From positions 1 through 64,000 of the forward strand of contig JACQZN010000016.1 in NCBI GenBank assembly GCA_016213845.1: a stretch of DNA of 64,000 bases, written 5' to 3'. Made by a program: the position numbers and the translations under genes. This document shows positions 24,567 to 33,574 of the stretch, in pieces (positions within the stretch are counted from its first letter, which is position 1; each line of letters opens with the position of its first letter). The stretch is from Candidatus Wallbacteria bacterium (GTDB lineage: Bacteria; Muiribacteriota; UBA6191; JACPRK01). Below the pieces are notes generated by a model that was given only the letters and a program-made list of their open reading frames with translations, was not told the origin of the DNA and made no database searches.

Positions 24567-27151
24567 GTACAGAAATAAGTGCCTGCGAGCACTTCGGTGC
24601 CACACTTCGGACAGCGCTGCGTGCCGCGCACCGGTCCGCCGGATGCGGCCGGAACGCGATCGCTCGTGAGCTTCTCGGCGACGGTCGGCTCGGGCTCGGA
24701 GGGGGGCACGGCGGCCGGGGGCGCCGCCACGGGGGGCGGTTGCGACGGCTTGCCGGTCAGCCGGGCCAGCTGCGACTGGATGAACGTGTTGTAGGGCTCC
24801 CCGGCGAGGATCTGCTCGTACACTTTTCCGAGCTCGGGGAGCTTGTCGAGCTTGGAGTACGCCTCGAACATCACCTGGTGCGTCTTCGGGTGGTTGAGGT
24901 TGATGTTCAGCAGCTCCTCACATTCGCTGATCGCCTTGTCGATATCGCCCTTCCTCAGATGTTCTTCGGCCAGGATGACGCGAACATCCAGGTTCTGAGG
25001 GTTGCGCTCTCGCTCGATCTTGTAGAGGGCCATCGCCGAGGCGCCTCGGTCGCCGTCCTTGAGGTAGCCGCGGAGCAGCAGGGCGCGGACCTTGTCGTTC
25101 TCGGGCTGCAGCTGCGCCAGCTGCCGCATCAGCGCCATCGTGGTCGGGTTGAGGATCTTCTTCTCGGTGCAGAAGGTGCCGACGTAGGAGAGCAGGTTCC
25201 GGTTGTCGGGATCGATCTCCAGCACGTCCAGGTAGTACTCGAGCACTTCGGGCGAGATGATCTTCGCCGCGTAGTAGGCCTTCCCCATCAGGACGCGGAT
25301 CTCCTTGTTGCGGGGGGCCAGCCGCAACACCTGCTGGGACTCCGAGATGCACTTCTGGTACTGGCGGCCCTCGAAGAAGGCGCGCGCGAAGCCCGTGTGC
25401 GCCGCCAGTGCCTCCTTGGTGTCGAGCTCGAACTGCCGCATCTGCGCGTGCATGTCCATCGCGCCCGCCCAGTCGGAGCCCGCCACCCGCCGGTCCAGGT
25501 CGGTCAGGAAGAGCCGCTTCATCAGCCGCGGCCGCTGCTTCATGAAGATGTAGACGACCGCGTACCCCAGGAGCAGGATGGCGGCGACGGCGTACTCCGG
25601 CCAGTAGATCTGCCAGTGGAGCCGGTTCATCCGTTCACGTACATCGCGGTAGCCTGGGCTGACGGACTCGATCTGCTTGAAGCGCGTCATCGCCTCCTTG
25701 AGGCGGGCCGTGGACTGCTCGGCCGTCGCGGCCTGGTCGCCCAGGGTGTAGAGCAGCTCCACGTCGTCGGGTCGCTTCTCCAGGACGACGTTGGCGTACT
25801 TCTCGAACTCGTCGATCTTGTTCAGGCTCAGGTAGGCCATCGCCAGGTGGCGCTTGGACTGCCGGAAGCCGCCCTCGGTCTTGTCGTCGACCGTGCGGAG
25901 CTCGCGGATGGCGTCGGCCCACTTCTTCGACTTGAAGTGCGCCAGGCCGGCCTCGTAGTGCGTGTCGAGCTCGACCTTGGCCGTCAGCTCCTCCAGCGTC
26001 GACTTGACGGTGAGGTCGTCGGGGAAGAGCGCCAGCGCCTTGCGGTAGACCTCCTGGGCCTCGACGAACTTCTCCTGCTGCTGCAGGGCCCGGGCGGCGT
26101 CGACCAGGTTGGCGAAGTTTTCCTGCCGCTCGCGGCGGGCCTTGTCGCGGGCTGCTTCACGGGCCTCGCGCGCTTTCTCCATCGCCTCGGCCTGTGCCTG
26201 GATGTCCTTGATCTGCTGCATCAGGCCGGTGTTTTCCGGATAGAGCAGGGCCGCTTCTCTGAGGAAGTCGAGCGCCTCTGGGGCGTTCCCGTCGGCCAGG
26301 GCCTGCTGGGCGCGCCCTTCCAGGTCCTGCGACTTCACGACGTTGTCGATCTTGAGGACCATCTTGCGCGCGAAGGGGCTGTCGCGGTGGATCTGGATCG
26401 CCTTCTCGAACTGGGCGCGCGATTCGCGCATCTTGCCGGCGCGGTAGAGCGATTCGCCCTGGTCGAGGTAAGGTTTGGCCTGGGCCGCCAACGCCTGCTG
26501 GGTGCGGTCCCAGAGCTCCTTGGCGCCCGTCTCGTTGCCGACGGTGGCGATCTCCAGGTGCTCCAGCGCCTTCCTGAAGTCGCGGGTCTCGAAGCAGGCG
26601 CGGCCCACCAGGTAATGTGTGCGCTTGGTGCCCGAGCCGTCGCGCGGGAAGAGCGTGAGGTTCTCCTGGCGGCGGAAGACCTCGTTGCCGACCGCGATCG
26701 TCGACTCCCACTTGTTCATCTCGGCGTAGTGGGAGAGGAGCTGGTTCGCCAGGTCGACGCTGAAGAAGCCGCCTTTGATGGCGCCCTCGAGCTCCCCCAC
26801 GGCGGCCTCGATGCCGTTGGCGGCGCGTGAACGGGCGGCGTTCTGGATGTAGGTCTCGGTCAGCTGCTTGCCCAGCTTCTCGTTGCCGGGCTGCGCGCGC
26901 CAGGCGCTGGCGAAGTACTTGAGGGCCAGCTCGGGTTTGCTGCTTTCCTGGTAGATGAGGCCCGAGTAGTAGTAGGCCTCCCAGGCCTGGGGATTCTCCT
27001 GGATGGCGAGCTTGAGCGAGGCGAGGGCGTCGGTGAAGCGGCGAAGCTCGTAGTAGTCCTTGCCGACCGTCAGGTTGTCGGCGGAAAGCGACCCGGCCGC
27101 CAGACCCGCGGCGGCCAGGGCGAGAATGGCTAGCTGGCGTGGCCCGCGCAT
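24548..27151 (-). CDS. Membrane TPR protein with C-terminal zinc ribbon
   Basis: 867 residues from the ATG at 27151, which falls 22 bases inside the preceding PHP gene. A signal-like N-terminus (MRGPRQLAILALAAAGLAAG) is followed by TPR units, a coiled-coil stretch rich in Glu/Arg/Ala, further TPRs, a single membrane helix (YAVAAILLLGYAVVYIFM), TPRs again, a Pro-rich linker and a CPKCGTEV...CTCG zinc-ribbon tail. The open reading frame upstream of 27151 is antisense to the PHP gene and not part of it. Co-orientation and overlap with the downstream TPR gene make an operon likely. Function is inferred to be protein assembly or envelope homeostasis. Confidence 0.8.
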   Translation of the reverse strand: MRGPRQLAILALAAAGLAAGSLSADNLTVGKDYYELRRFTDALASLKLAIQENPQAWEAYYYSGLIYQESSKPELALKYFASAWRAQPGNEKLGKQLTETYIQNAARSRAANGIEAAVGELEGAIKGGFFSVDLANQLLSHYAEMNKWESTIAVGNEVFRRQENLTLFPRDGSGTKRTHYLVGRACFETRDFRKALEHLEIATVGNETGAKELWDRTQQALAAQAKPYLDQGESLYRAGKMRESRAQFEKAIQIHRDSPFARKMVLKIDNVVKSQDLEGRAQQALADGNAPEALDFLREAALLYPENTGLMQQIKDIQAQAEAMEKAREAREAARDKARRERQENFANLVDAARALQQQEKFVEAQEVYRKALALFPDDLTVKSTLEELTAKVELDTHYEAGLAHFKSKKWADAIRELRTVDDKTEGGFRQSKRHLAMAYLSLNKIDEFEKYANVVLEKRPDDVELLYTLGDQAATAEQSTARLKEAMTRFKQIESVSPGYRDVRERMNRLHWQIYWPEYAVAAILLLGYAVVYIFMKQRPRLMKRLFLTDLDRRVAGSDWAGAMDMHAQMRQFELDTKEALAAHTGFARAFFEGRQYQKCISESQQVLRLAPRNKEIRVLMGKAYYAAKIISPEVLEYYLDVLEIDPDNRNLLSYVGTFCTEKKILNPTTMALMRQLAQLQPENDKVRALLLRGYLKDGDRGASAMALYKIERERNPQNLDVRVILAEEHLRKGDIDKAISECEELLNINLNHPKTHQVMFEAYSKLDKLPELGKVYEQILAGEPYNTFIQSQLARLTGKPSQPPPVAAPPAAVPPSEPEPTVAEKLTSDRVPAASGGPVRGTQRCPKCGTEVLAGTYFCTCGAPL

Positions 27152-28011
27152 GTGGAGCTTCGGCCCGAAAGGCCTTGCATCTGGGCGACCACGGCGTAGG
27201 AGACCGTCGTGGAGCCGACGCCGCCGTGGCGGCCGCCGTTTTCGGTGTCGGCGTCGGAGTGGAAGTCGCTGCCGCCGGTTTCGAGCAGCCCGAGCCCGAT
27301 GGCGACGCGCCGGCAGTTCTTGACCTGGTTGGGCGAGTGGCTGGGGTGCTGCGTCTCCAGTCCCCGCATGCCGGCCTTGGAGAGCTCGCCGAAGAACGAC
27401 TCGGGGGCCTCTTCGACCAGCTTCGCCGGGTGGGCCGCGGAGGCGACACCGCCGGAGGCCGTCACGAGCCGGACCGCGTCCAGCGGCGCCAGGCCGTTGG
27501 CGTGTGGCACATACGCGGCGCCGTCCTTGCCCAGGTAGCGCTCGAAGGCCTCGCGGAAGTTGGAGACCGCGCCGATGCGGACCAGCTCGCGCGCGACGTG
27601 AGGGCGGCCGATGGAGCCCGGGCGGCCGCGGAGGTCGTCGACGAACGCCTCGTCGAGTCGCACGCCGGCCTGGAGCAGCCGATCGACCATGCGTCCCAGG
27701 CGGCGGACCCGGTTCTGGCGCAGCTCCTCGAGCCGCTCGAGAAGAGCCGCGTGGTGCACGTCCAGGTGGTAGCCCAGGATGTGGAGCTCGCCCCACTCGG
27801 TGTCGCAGGAGAGCTCGATCCCCGGGATCACCTCGACACCGCCTGCGTCGAGCTCTCGCAGGTGGACGGCCACCGTGTCATGATCGGTGATCGAGACGGC
27901 CCGGAGCCCCGCCCGCGACGCGCGCGCGAGCAGCTCCTCGGCCTCCAGCATCCCGTCGGACGCCGTCGAGTGCATGTGCAGATCCGCCAGACCCGCCAGG
28001 TCCAGTGTCAC
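27130..28011 (-). CDS. PHP-domain metal-dependent phosphoesterase
   Basis: 293 residues from GTG at 28011. The four PHP motifs are present: LHMHSTASDG, SITDHDTVA, ASAAHPAK and GGSDFHSD, which together bind a trinuclear metal centre. The family includes YciV/RNase AM (3',5'-nucleoside bisphosphate phosphatase/exoribonuclease), which this resembles in length and in EVIPGIELSC. It probably hydrolyses phosphoester bonds in nucleotides or short RNA. It is divergent from the PLP enzyme gene, with only 14 bases between the starts. Its 3' end overlaps the TPR gene. Confidence 0.88.
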   Translation of the reverse strand: MTLDLAGLADLHMHSTASDGMLEAEELLARASRAGLRAVSITDHDTVAVHLRELDAGGVEVIPGIELSCDTEWGELHILGYHLDVHHAALLERLEELRQNRVRRLGRMVDRLLQAGVRLDEAFVDDLRGRPGSIGRPHVARELVRIGAVSNFREAFERYLGKDGAAYVPHANGLAPLDAVRLVTASGGVASAAHPAKLVEEAPESFFGELSKAGMRGLETQHPSHSPNQVKNCRRVAIGLGLLETGGSDFHSDADTENGGRHGGVGSTTVSYAVVAQMQGLSGRSSTCAGHAS

Positions 28012-28017
28012 GCGAGG

Positions 28018-28023
28018 ATATTA
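28018..28023 (-). promoter_or_regulatory. Putative -10 of a leaderless PHP promoter
   Basis: TAATAT on the minus strand ends six bases before the GTG at 28011. The same bases lie immediately before the opposite gene's ATG at 28026, so promoter occupancy could affect both genes. Confidence 0.4.
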
Positions 28024-28025
28024 GC

Positions 28026-29027
28026 ATGGAGCAACGAGCTTGCAGGCCGGGCGATGACCGGGTAACGGGGGACGGATGGCTCCTCGAGGGCGTCGACGTG
28101 CGGCGGGTCTGGGCGGCGCTGGCGGGGCGCGTGCGGCCGGCCGTCTTCGTGCGCTCCGAGCGGCTGGAGCGCGAGGTCGGAGCCGACGTCACGCTCGTCC
28201 TCGAGGTCCACCAGCGCACGGGCAGCTTCAAGTACCGGGCAGCGCTGGGAGCGGCGCTCTTTGCGCGTGGGCGGCGGCTCGTGACGGCCTCGTCGGGGAA
28301 CTTCGGCGCGGCATTGGCGCTGGCGGCCTCGGAGGCAGGGCTGCCGTGCATGGTGGTGATGCCGGCGGCCTCCGCCCGGGTCAAGATCGACGCCGTGCGC
28401 AGTCTGGGGGCCACTGTCGACCTGGTTGACACCGCCGTCGTCAGCCGGGCCGAGCGGCTGGCCCAGCTTTCGCTCGCCGACCCGGCCGCGGAGGCGATCT
28501 CGCCCTACGACGATCCCCGGGTCGTGGCCGGCAACGCCACGCTGGGCAGCGAGCTCTTCGAGGGGGAAGACCGCTTCGACTGCGTCCTGGCTCCGATCGG
28601 CGGCGGGGGACTTGCGTCCGGTATCGTCCTGGCCCGCGACCTACTGGGCGCCCGCGCTGCCGTGGTCGGCGCCGAACCGCTCCTGGCCAACGACGCCGCG
28701 CGCTCGCTCCGCGAGGGCCGGCTCTGCGCCAACCCATGCGAGCCGCCCACGCTCTGCGACGGTGCGCGCACCCCGTCACTCGGAAGACTCAATTACGCGA
28801 TTCTCTCCCGAGGACTGGAGGGAATCGTGGAGGCGGAGGAGGCCACCGTCGAGCGGGCCGTGCGACTGCTCTTCACCGCCGCCAACGTGAAGGCCGAGCC
28901 GACCGGGGCGCTGGCCCTGGCCGCGCTGCTCCAGGACCCCGGTCGATTCCCCAGCCGCCGCATTGCCTGCATCGTCAGCGGCGGCAACGTCGACCCGGCG
29001 CTCTTATGCCGGATCGTCGGCGGATGA
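28026..29027 (+). CDS. PLP-dependent serine/threonine dehydratase-like enzyme
   Basis: 333 residues. The PLP Lys is in TGSFKYRAAL, the phosphate-binding Gly loop is GGGGLASG, and the SSGNFGAALAL motif binds the substrate carboxylate. It belongs to fold type II, which includes threonine/serine dehydratases and serine racemase. There is no ACT-like regulatory domain, so it is catabolic or racemase-like rather than the biosynthetic IlvA. It is divergent from the PHP gene. The likely reaction is Ser or Thr to an oxo-acid plus ammonia; substrate preference is unresolved. Confidence 0.85.
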   Translation: MEQRACRPGDDRVTGDGWLLEGVDVRRVWAALAGRVRPAVFVRSERLEREVGADVTLVLEVHQRTGSFKYRAALGAALFARGRRLVTASSGNFGAALALAASEAGLPCMVVMPAASARVKIDAVRSLGATVDLVDTAVVSRAERLAQLSLADPAAEAISPYDDPRVVAGNATLGSELFEGEDRFDCVLAPIGGGGLASGIVLARDLLGARAAVVGAEPLLANDAARSLREGRLCANPCEPPTLCDGARTPSLGRLNYAILSRGLEGIVEAEEATVERAVRLLFTAANVKAEPTGALALAALLQDPGRFPSRRIACIVSGGNVDPALLCRIVGG

Positions 29028-29076
29028 CGGGGGAGTGGCACTTCACTTCTCCCAGGGGTTTCGCCCCCGGGAAATC

Positions 29077-29101
29077 CGTGGCGTCTACCTGTACCGGGTT
29101 T
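29077..29101 (+). repeat. Copy 3 of a dispersed 25-bp repeat
   Basis: This is identical to the minus-strand copy at 9471-9495. It is followed by a short palindrome (GTACCG, six bases, CGGTAC at 29091-29108). It lies between the convergent dehydratase and HEAT genes. Confidence 0.7.
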
Positions 29102-29121
29102 TCGGTACCGGGCTTTCGGCG

Positions 29122-30567
29122 TCAGCGGGAGCGGATCTTGGTGAGCGCCTGCATGACGTTTTTCTGGACCTGGCGCTGGGCCTCGGTCATGACGACGCCG
29201 GCGGCGAGGCTCTCGAGCAGCTCGGAGAGCGGGGCGACCAGCTCCACGGAGCCGATCTCGCCCAGCGCGAAGGCGGCGCTGGCCTGCTTGCGCGGGTCGT
29301 TGGAGCGCAGCATCTTCAGCAGGGTGTCTATCGCCTGCCGGCCGCCCAGGTTCCAGATCACCATCGAGGCGGTCGCCTGCACGCGCGGGTTGCCGTCTTC
29401 CAGGCACGGCATGAGCATCTCGAGCATCCCCTCGTAGGGGCAGCGGGCCAGCGCTTCGATGACGTTGGAGCGCACGCGCGCGTCGGGATCCTTCAGCCGG
29501 GTCATCAGCGCGGGGATCGCCCCGGCGTGTTCCAGGTCGCCCAGGGCGCGCGCGGCGGTGGCGCGCGTCTCGACCGACAGCTCCGCATTGCCCAGCATCG
29601 CGGCGAAGACGCCGATGGCCGACTCGGGCTCCGAGCGCCGGCAGCAGGCCATCAGGTTGCCGCGGATGACCTCGTTGACCTCCTCCATGTAGAGCAGGCA
29701 GAGCGGCCCCGGGTCGATCTGGCCCTGGCAGGTGAGCAGGCTTCGCGAGGCCAGCATGCGCACCTGGAGGCTCGGGCTCTTCAGCCGGTCTATCAGCAGG
29801 GCGACGCCTTCCTGCGGGATCGGCACCTGTCCCAGGAGATAGACCGCGGAGAGCTCCCGGCTCTCTTCCTTGCTGGCCAGCTCCTCGAGCAGGCTTTTCC
29901 AGAGGCGGTCTTGCTCGGACGGCCACAGGAGCCGCATGGCGTTGGCCCTCACACGCGGCGACGGGTCCGTCAGGAGCGGCTCCACGCGGGCCGAGTCGAC
30001 CGGCCCGGGCAGCTTCTCCAGCAGCTCCACCGCGTTGGCGCGCACGCGCGAGTCCTCGGCGGCCAGGAACCGCGCGAAGCGCTCGGCCGGTAACTCCGGC
30101 GTCAGCCGTCCCACGAGCGAGAGCAGGCTGGCCACGCACCGCGGGTCGGTCTCCGCTTCGAGGAGCTCGAGAATCTTGCCTGCCTCGGCGCACGCCATGT
30201 TCTTTCCCAGCCGGTCGATGGCGCCGGCGCGGACCTCCGCAGACGGGCTCCGACTCAGTAGATGAAACAGCTCGTTACAGCCGTCGTGGTGGAGGCTCTC
30301 CAGGGTGGAGATCATCTCGCCGACGCAGGCCGGAGGGCAGTTTGCCAGGCGCTTCATCAGGCCCTCGCGAACTTCTTCGGTGTCGTACTCGCGTAGCGCC
30401 CTGGCAGCGTAAGTGACGATGCTCTCGTTATCGTCGGAGAGCAGCGCCAGGAGGTTGTCGAGGAACTCCCGGAAGCCGTACTCGTTCTTGGAGCGCGGGC
30501 CGCCGGCGGGGCGCGCAACGGGTGGGGATATGTCGGGCTTGGGCTCCGTCACGGGCGCGAAATCCAT
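29122..30567 (-). CDS. HEAT-repeat protein
   Basis: 481 residues made almost wholly of HEAT units of about 31 residues (for example SRVRANAVELLEKL, PRVRANAMRLLW, ARVRSNVIEALARC, PRVQATASMVIWNLGG). There is no signal peptide or membrane segment. It is presumably a cytoplasmic scaffold. It follows the SbcC-like ATPase gene by 13 bases on the same strand, so the two are probably co-transcribed and may interact, as HEAT proteins do with SMC-type ATPases. That interaction is inference. Confidence 0.85.
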   Translation of the reverse strand: MDFAPVTEPKPDISPPVARPAGGPRSKNEYGFREFLDNLLALLSDDNESIVTYAARALREYDTEEVREGLMKRLANCPPACVGEMISTLESLHHDGCNELFHLLSRSPSAEVRAGAIDRLGKNMACAEAGKILELLEAETDPRCVASLLSLVGRLTPELPAERFARFLAAEDSRVRANAVELLEKLPGPVDSARVEPLLTDPSPRVRANAMRLLWPSEQDRLWKSLLEELASKEESRELSAVYLLGQVPIPQEGVALLIDRLKSPSLQVRMLASRSLLTCQGQIDPGPLCLLYMEEVNEVIRGNLMACCRRSEPESAIGVFAAMLGNAELSVETRATAARALGDLEHAGAIPALMTRLKDPDARVRSNVIEALARCPYEGMLEMLMPCLEDGNPRVQATASMVIWNLGGRQAIDTLLKMLRSNDPRKQASAAFALGEIGSVELVAPLSELLESLAAGVVMTEAQRQVQKNVMQALTKIRSR

Positions 30568-30580
30568 GGACAGGCGGCCG

Positions 30581-33205
30581 TCAGTTGCTGACCAGGTCCC
30601 TGGCTTCGAGGCTCGTGCGGATCGTCCGGTCGAAGTGGCTCTCGGAGCCGGGCGTATGCGTCACCACGAACACCTGGTCGAAGTTGCAGTGGAACTGCTT
30701 CAGCAGCTCCAGGAACGACTGGCTGCGTTTCGTGTCGAAGCTGGCGATTGGCTCGTCGAAGAACAGGTACTGCTTGTAGTCGGGCGAGAGCTTCGTGTAG
30801 ATGAGCGCCTTGGAGAACGCCAGCCTGAGCGTCAGGAAGAGCTGGTCGACGGTGCCGCCGGAGAGGCTATTGATCGGGACGTAGCCGTTCTTCTCCGCGC
30901 TGAAGACTTCGACGTCGAGCTCGGGGGTCACCTTCACGTCGTGGTACCTCTGGCCGGTCAGCTGAGGCAGCACCCAGCCGATGTACTCGGCGATCTGCGG
31001 GCCGAAGCGGCCGCGCATCTGGTCCCTGAGCTGGGCGAACATCTCGAGCAGCGTCTCGTGGACGGCCACTTCGCGCGCGGTCTGCTCGAGCCGTGCTGCG
31101 ATGTCGGCCAGCCGCTTCTCGAGCTCCAGGCCGCGCGCGATGTCGGGCTCGATCCGGGCCAGCTCGCGCGAGAGCTCCTCGTGGCGCAATTGCGCGCGGC
31201 CCGCCGCCAGCTTGGCCTCCTGTTGGCGGCGCGAGGCCGTCTCGAGCCGGGAACGCAGCTCGTCGGCGTGCGGTACCAGCCCCGCCAGCGTGCCCCCCTC
31301 ACGGGCCAGCGTCTGCTCCAGGGCGTCTGCTCCCAGGCTGGAGGCCGTCGAGTCGAGCTCGGCCAGCACGGCCACGTCCAGGTCCTTGCCGACGCCGTCG
31401 GGCAGCTTCTCAACGGCCGGCCGGAACTGCGCGAAGTCCCGGTCCAGCGCGTCGACGGGTGCGGCCTCCAGCTCGAACTGGGCCTTGCGGCAGCGCTCGA
31501 TCATCGTACGGATGCGGCCGCGCCACTCCCGCGCCTCGCCGCTCCTGTAGGTCTCTGCGGCGGCCGAGGCTCCGCGCGCCATCCGCGCGTGGCCGCCCCG
31601 GGAGAGCCGCTCCAGCTCTTCCTCCAGGTCCGCCGTCAAGAGCTCCACTTCCGCCAGCTCCCGGCGCACGCCGGCCGCCTCGTCGCGCAGCCCGTTGACC
31701 TTGCCGATCAGCTCCTCGGCGTGGCCCTCCGGCCGCTCCAGGAAGTCCGCGAACCGCTTCGTCAGTGACTTGTGGAGCTCCCGTACCAGGTCGCTGGCGA
31801 TCAGCTCGACGTTTTCGGCCATCGCGCGGGCGCTGGCGCTGTCGAATCGGGCGCACGCCTGCCGGGCGTTGTCGGCCCGTCCGACTTCCTCGGCCAGCCG
31901 GTCGGCGTTCATCGCCAGCCTGAGCCGGCGTTCTCCGGTGTCCTTGCCCTTCATCCAGGTCACGATGCCCCAGATGAGGTAGAGGAGGCCGAAGATGACG
32001 AAGAAGATGAAATCGGTCTGGTGCAGGCCGAAGAGAAAGCCCAGCCCCGAGGCCCAGAGGACGAAGCCGATCGCGCCGCGGCGGAAGCCGTAGCTGCGCA
32101 GGCGCTCTTCCTCGCTAGAGGTCTCGGCCAGCTGCTTCTGGGTGACGGCCAGCTGTTCGGCCTTGCTGTTGGGGCTGATGAAGGGCGCGTCCTCGGGGCG
32201 CCAGTCGGCCTCGATGGTGTTCTTGAGCTGGGCGTCGAGCTCCTGGCGGCGCAGCTTCACGACGCTGGCCAGCTCGTCCTTCTTGGCTTCGAAGACGCGG
32301 TACTCCTCCAGCTTTGCGGCGGCGGCGGTGATCTCGCGATCCAGCGCCTGCAGGCGGCCGTTGAGCTGGCCGATGCCTTGCCGCAGCCAGCCGCCTAGCC
32401 GGCCGAAGGCGACGCCATAGCCGCGCAGGATGGCGCGCAGGCCCAGTGCCCGCGCCACGCTCACCGATTCGAGGGCGCGTCCGAGCTCGTCGACCTCGTG
32501 GGAGAGCCGGCCGACGTCGGCGTCGCGGGCGGCGCGCTCGGAATCGTGCTCCGAAAGCGCCTTCTGGATGCGGTCGCGCTCCCTGGGGTCGGCGGTGATC
32601 TGCTTGACCAGCTCCCGCTGGACCATCGCTTCGTCCTCGAGCCCTCGTTGCCGCGCGCGCAGACGGTCGAGCTCCGAGCGCACCTTGGCAGCAGCATCCT
32701 CGACGTTGTTAACGCCGATCATCTTGTCGAGCATGTTGCGGCGCGATTCGGGGCTGGAATCGTGCAGCAGCCCCAGCTCCTTCTGGCCCAGGTAGAAGGA
32801 GTAGCGGAACTCCTCGAAGGGGATGCCAAGGAGATCGGAGAGCTTGCGATTGACCTTGCCGACGCCGCGCGCAACGCTCTGACCCGAGCGCGCGTCGGTC
32901 AGCTCCGCCGAGTAGCTGCCGTCGCGGTCCAGCTCGCGCGTGACGCGGTACGCGGCGCCGTCGTCGAGCTGAAACGTGACTCGGACCAGGCAGGCGTCCT
33001 TGCCCCACTGGATGCTCTCGCGCACGTGCTCCTCGTCGAGCCTGAGCGTGCGGCCGAAGAAGGCGAAGGAGATCACCTCGCCGATGGTCGACTTGCCCGA
33101 TTCATTCTCGCCGACCACGCCGACGATGCCTCGCTCGGGGAGGTTTTCGATCTGGAGACGATCGTAGCGCTGGAAGTTCTCGGCCTCGACGTTCTTGAGG
33201 ATCAT
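30581..33205 (-). CDS. SbcC/Rad50-like ATPase with a membrane hairpin
   Basis: 874 residues. The Walker A is GENESGKST near residue 35, followed by long coiled coils. The signature motif is SLSGGTVDQLFLTLRLA and the Walker B is YLFFDEPIASFD near the C-terminus, as in SMC/RecN/SbcC-type proteins and in YhaN. Two adjacent hydrophobic segments in the coiled-coil midpoint (GFVLWASGLGFLFGL and FIFFVIFGLLYLIWGIV) replace a zinc hook or hinge and would anchor the protein to the membrane. No SbcD-type nuclease is encoded nearby. It lies in an operon with a 68-residue protein (ATGA overlap) and a HEAT protein. Confidence 0.85.
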   Translation of the reverse strand: MILKNVEAENFQRYDRLQIENLPERGIVGVVGENESGKSTIGEVISFAFFGRTLRLDEEHVRESIQWGKDACLVRVTFQLDDGAAYRVTRELDRDGSYSAELTDARSGQSVARGVGKVNRKLSDLLGIPFEEFRYSFYLGQKELGLLHDSSPESRRNMLDKMIGVNNVEDAAAKVRSELDRLRARQRGLEDEAMVQRELVKQITADPRERDRIQKALSEHDSERAARDADVGRLSHEVDELGRALESVSVARALGLRAILRGYGVAFGRLGGWLRQGIGQLNGRLQALDREITAAAAKLEEYRVFEAKKDELASVVKLRRQELDAQLKNTIEADWRPEDAPFISPNSKAEQLAVTQKQLAETSSEEERLRSYGFRRGAIGFVLWASGLGFLFGLHQTDFIFFVIFGLLYLIWGIVTWMKGKDTGERRLRLAMNADRLAEEVGRADNARQACARFDSASARAMAENVELIASDLVRELHKSLTKRFADFLERPEGHAEELIGKVNGLRDEAAGVRRELAEVELLTADLEEELERLSRGGHARMARGASAAAETYRSGEAREWRGRIRTMIERCRKAQFELEAAPVDALDRDFAQFRPAVEKLPDGVGKDLDVAVLAELDSTASSLGADALEQTLAREGGTLAGLVPHADELRSRLETASRRQQEAKLAAGRAQLRHEELSRELARIEPDIARGLELEKRLADIAARLEQTAREVAVHETLLEMFAQLRDQMRGRFGPQIAEYIGWVLPQLTGQRYHDVKVTPELDVEVFSAEKNGYVPINSLSGGTVDQLFLTLRLAFSKALIYTKLSPDYKQYLFFDEPIASFDTKRSQSFLELLKQFHCNFDQVFVVTHTPGSESHFDRTIRTSLEARDLVSN

Positions 33206-33408
33206 GAGAGACCCCCGATCTTCTTGCTCAGGAGCTTCTTGCCGAGCTCCAGCGCCTCCAGATAGAGCGCGACCTCGTCCTTGGCCCCCAGCCGCTCGGC
33301 GGTCGCAACCCGGGCGCGGACGAACTCCTCGAATTCCACGCGCGGGGACTTCAACTGCAGCTTTTCGAAGTCGAAGGAGCTCTTTCCTCCACCGTTCGTC
33401 TCACTCAT
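33202..33408 (-). CDS. Small charged helical protein preceding the SbcC-like gene
   Basis: 68 residues, with no family recognised. It is largely helical and charged, with KSPRVEFEEFVRARVATAER then VALYLEALELGKKLL. Its stop overlaps the ATPase start codon (ATGA), indicating coupled translation and a stoichiometric partner. It occupies the place where SbcD-type genes often sit but is far too short to be a nuclease. Confidence 0.7.
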   Translation of the reverse strand: MSETNGGGKSSFDFEKLQLKSPRVEFEEFVRARVATAERLGAKDEVALYLEALELGKKLLSKKIGGLS

Positions 33409-33568
33409 CTGGGCACAGCCTCCGTGTTTCCGAGCCAGCCGGTCGATCGGCCAAAAACGCCCCCGCGGAGCGCGATTCCGGCCGGCCCCAGTGTACAGGC
33501 GCCGCCGCTCGGCTTGTCAAGGCGTCGGAGGCTTCGGGGGCCTCTCGCGCGAGCCGGCCGCCGACCGC

Positions 33569-33574
33569 TAAACT
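33569..33574 (+). promoter_or_regulatory. Putative -10 of a leaderless promoter
   Basis: TAAACT ends seven bases before the ATG at 33582. No Shine-Dalgarno sequence is seen. Confidence 0.35.

Noticed and set aside
27152-27796. N-terminal extension of the zinc-ribbon TPR gene
   Set aside because: It is antisense to the PHP-domain gene, Arg/Pro-rich and without TPRs. A signal-like N-terminus begins at the ATG at 27151.
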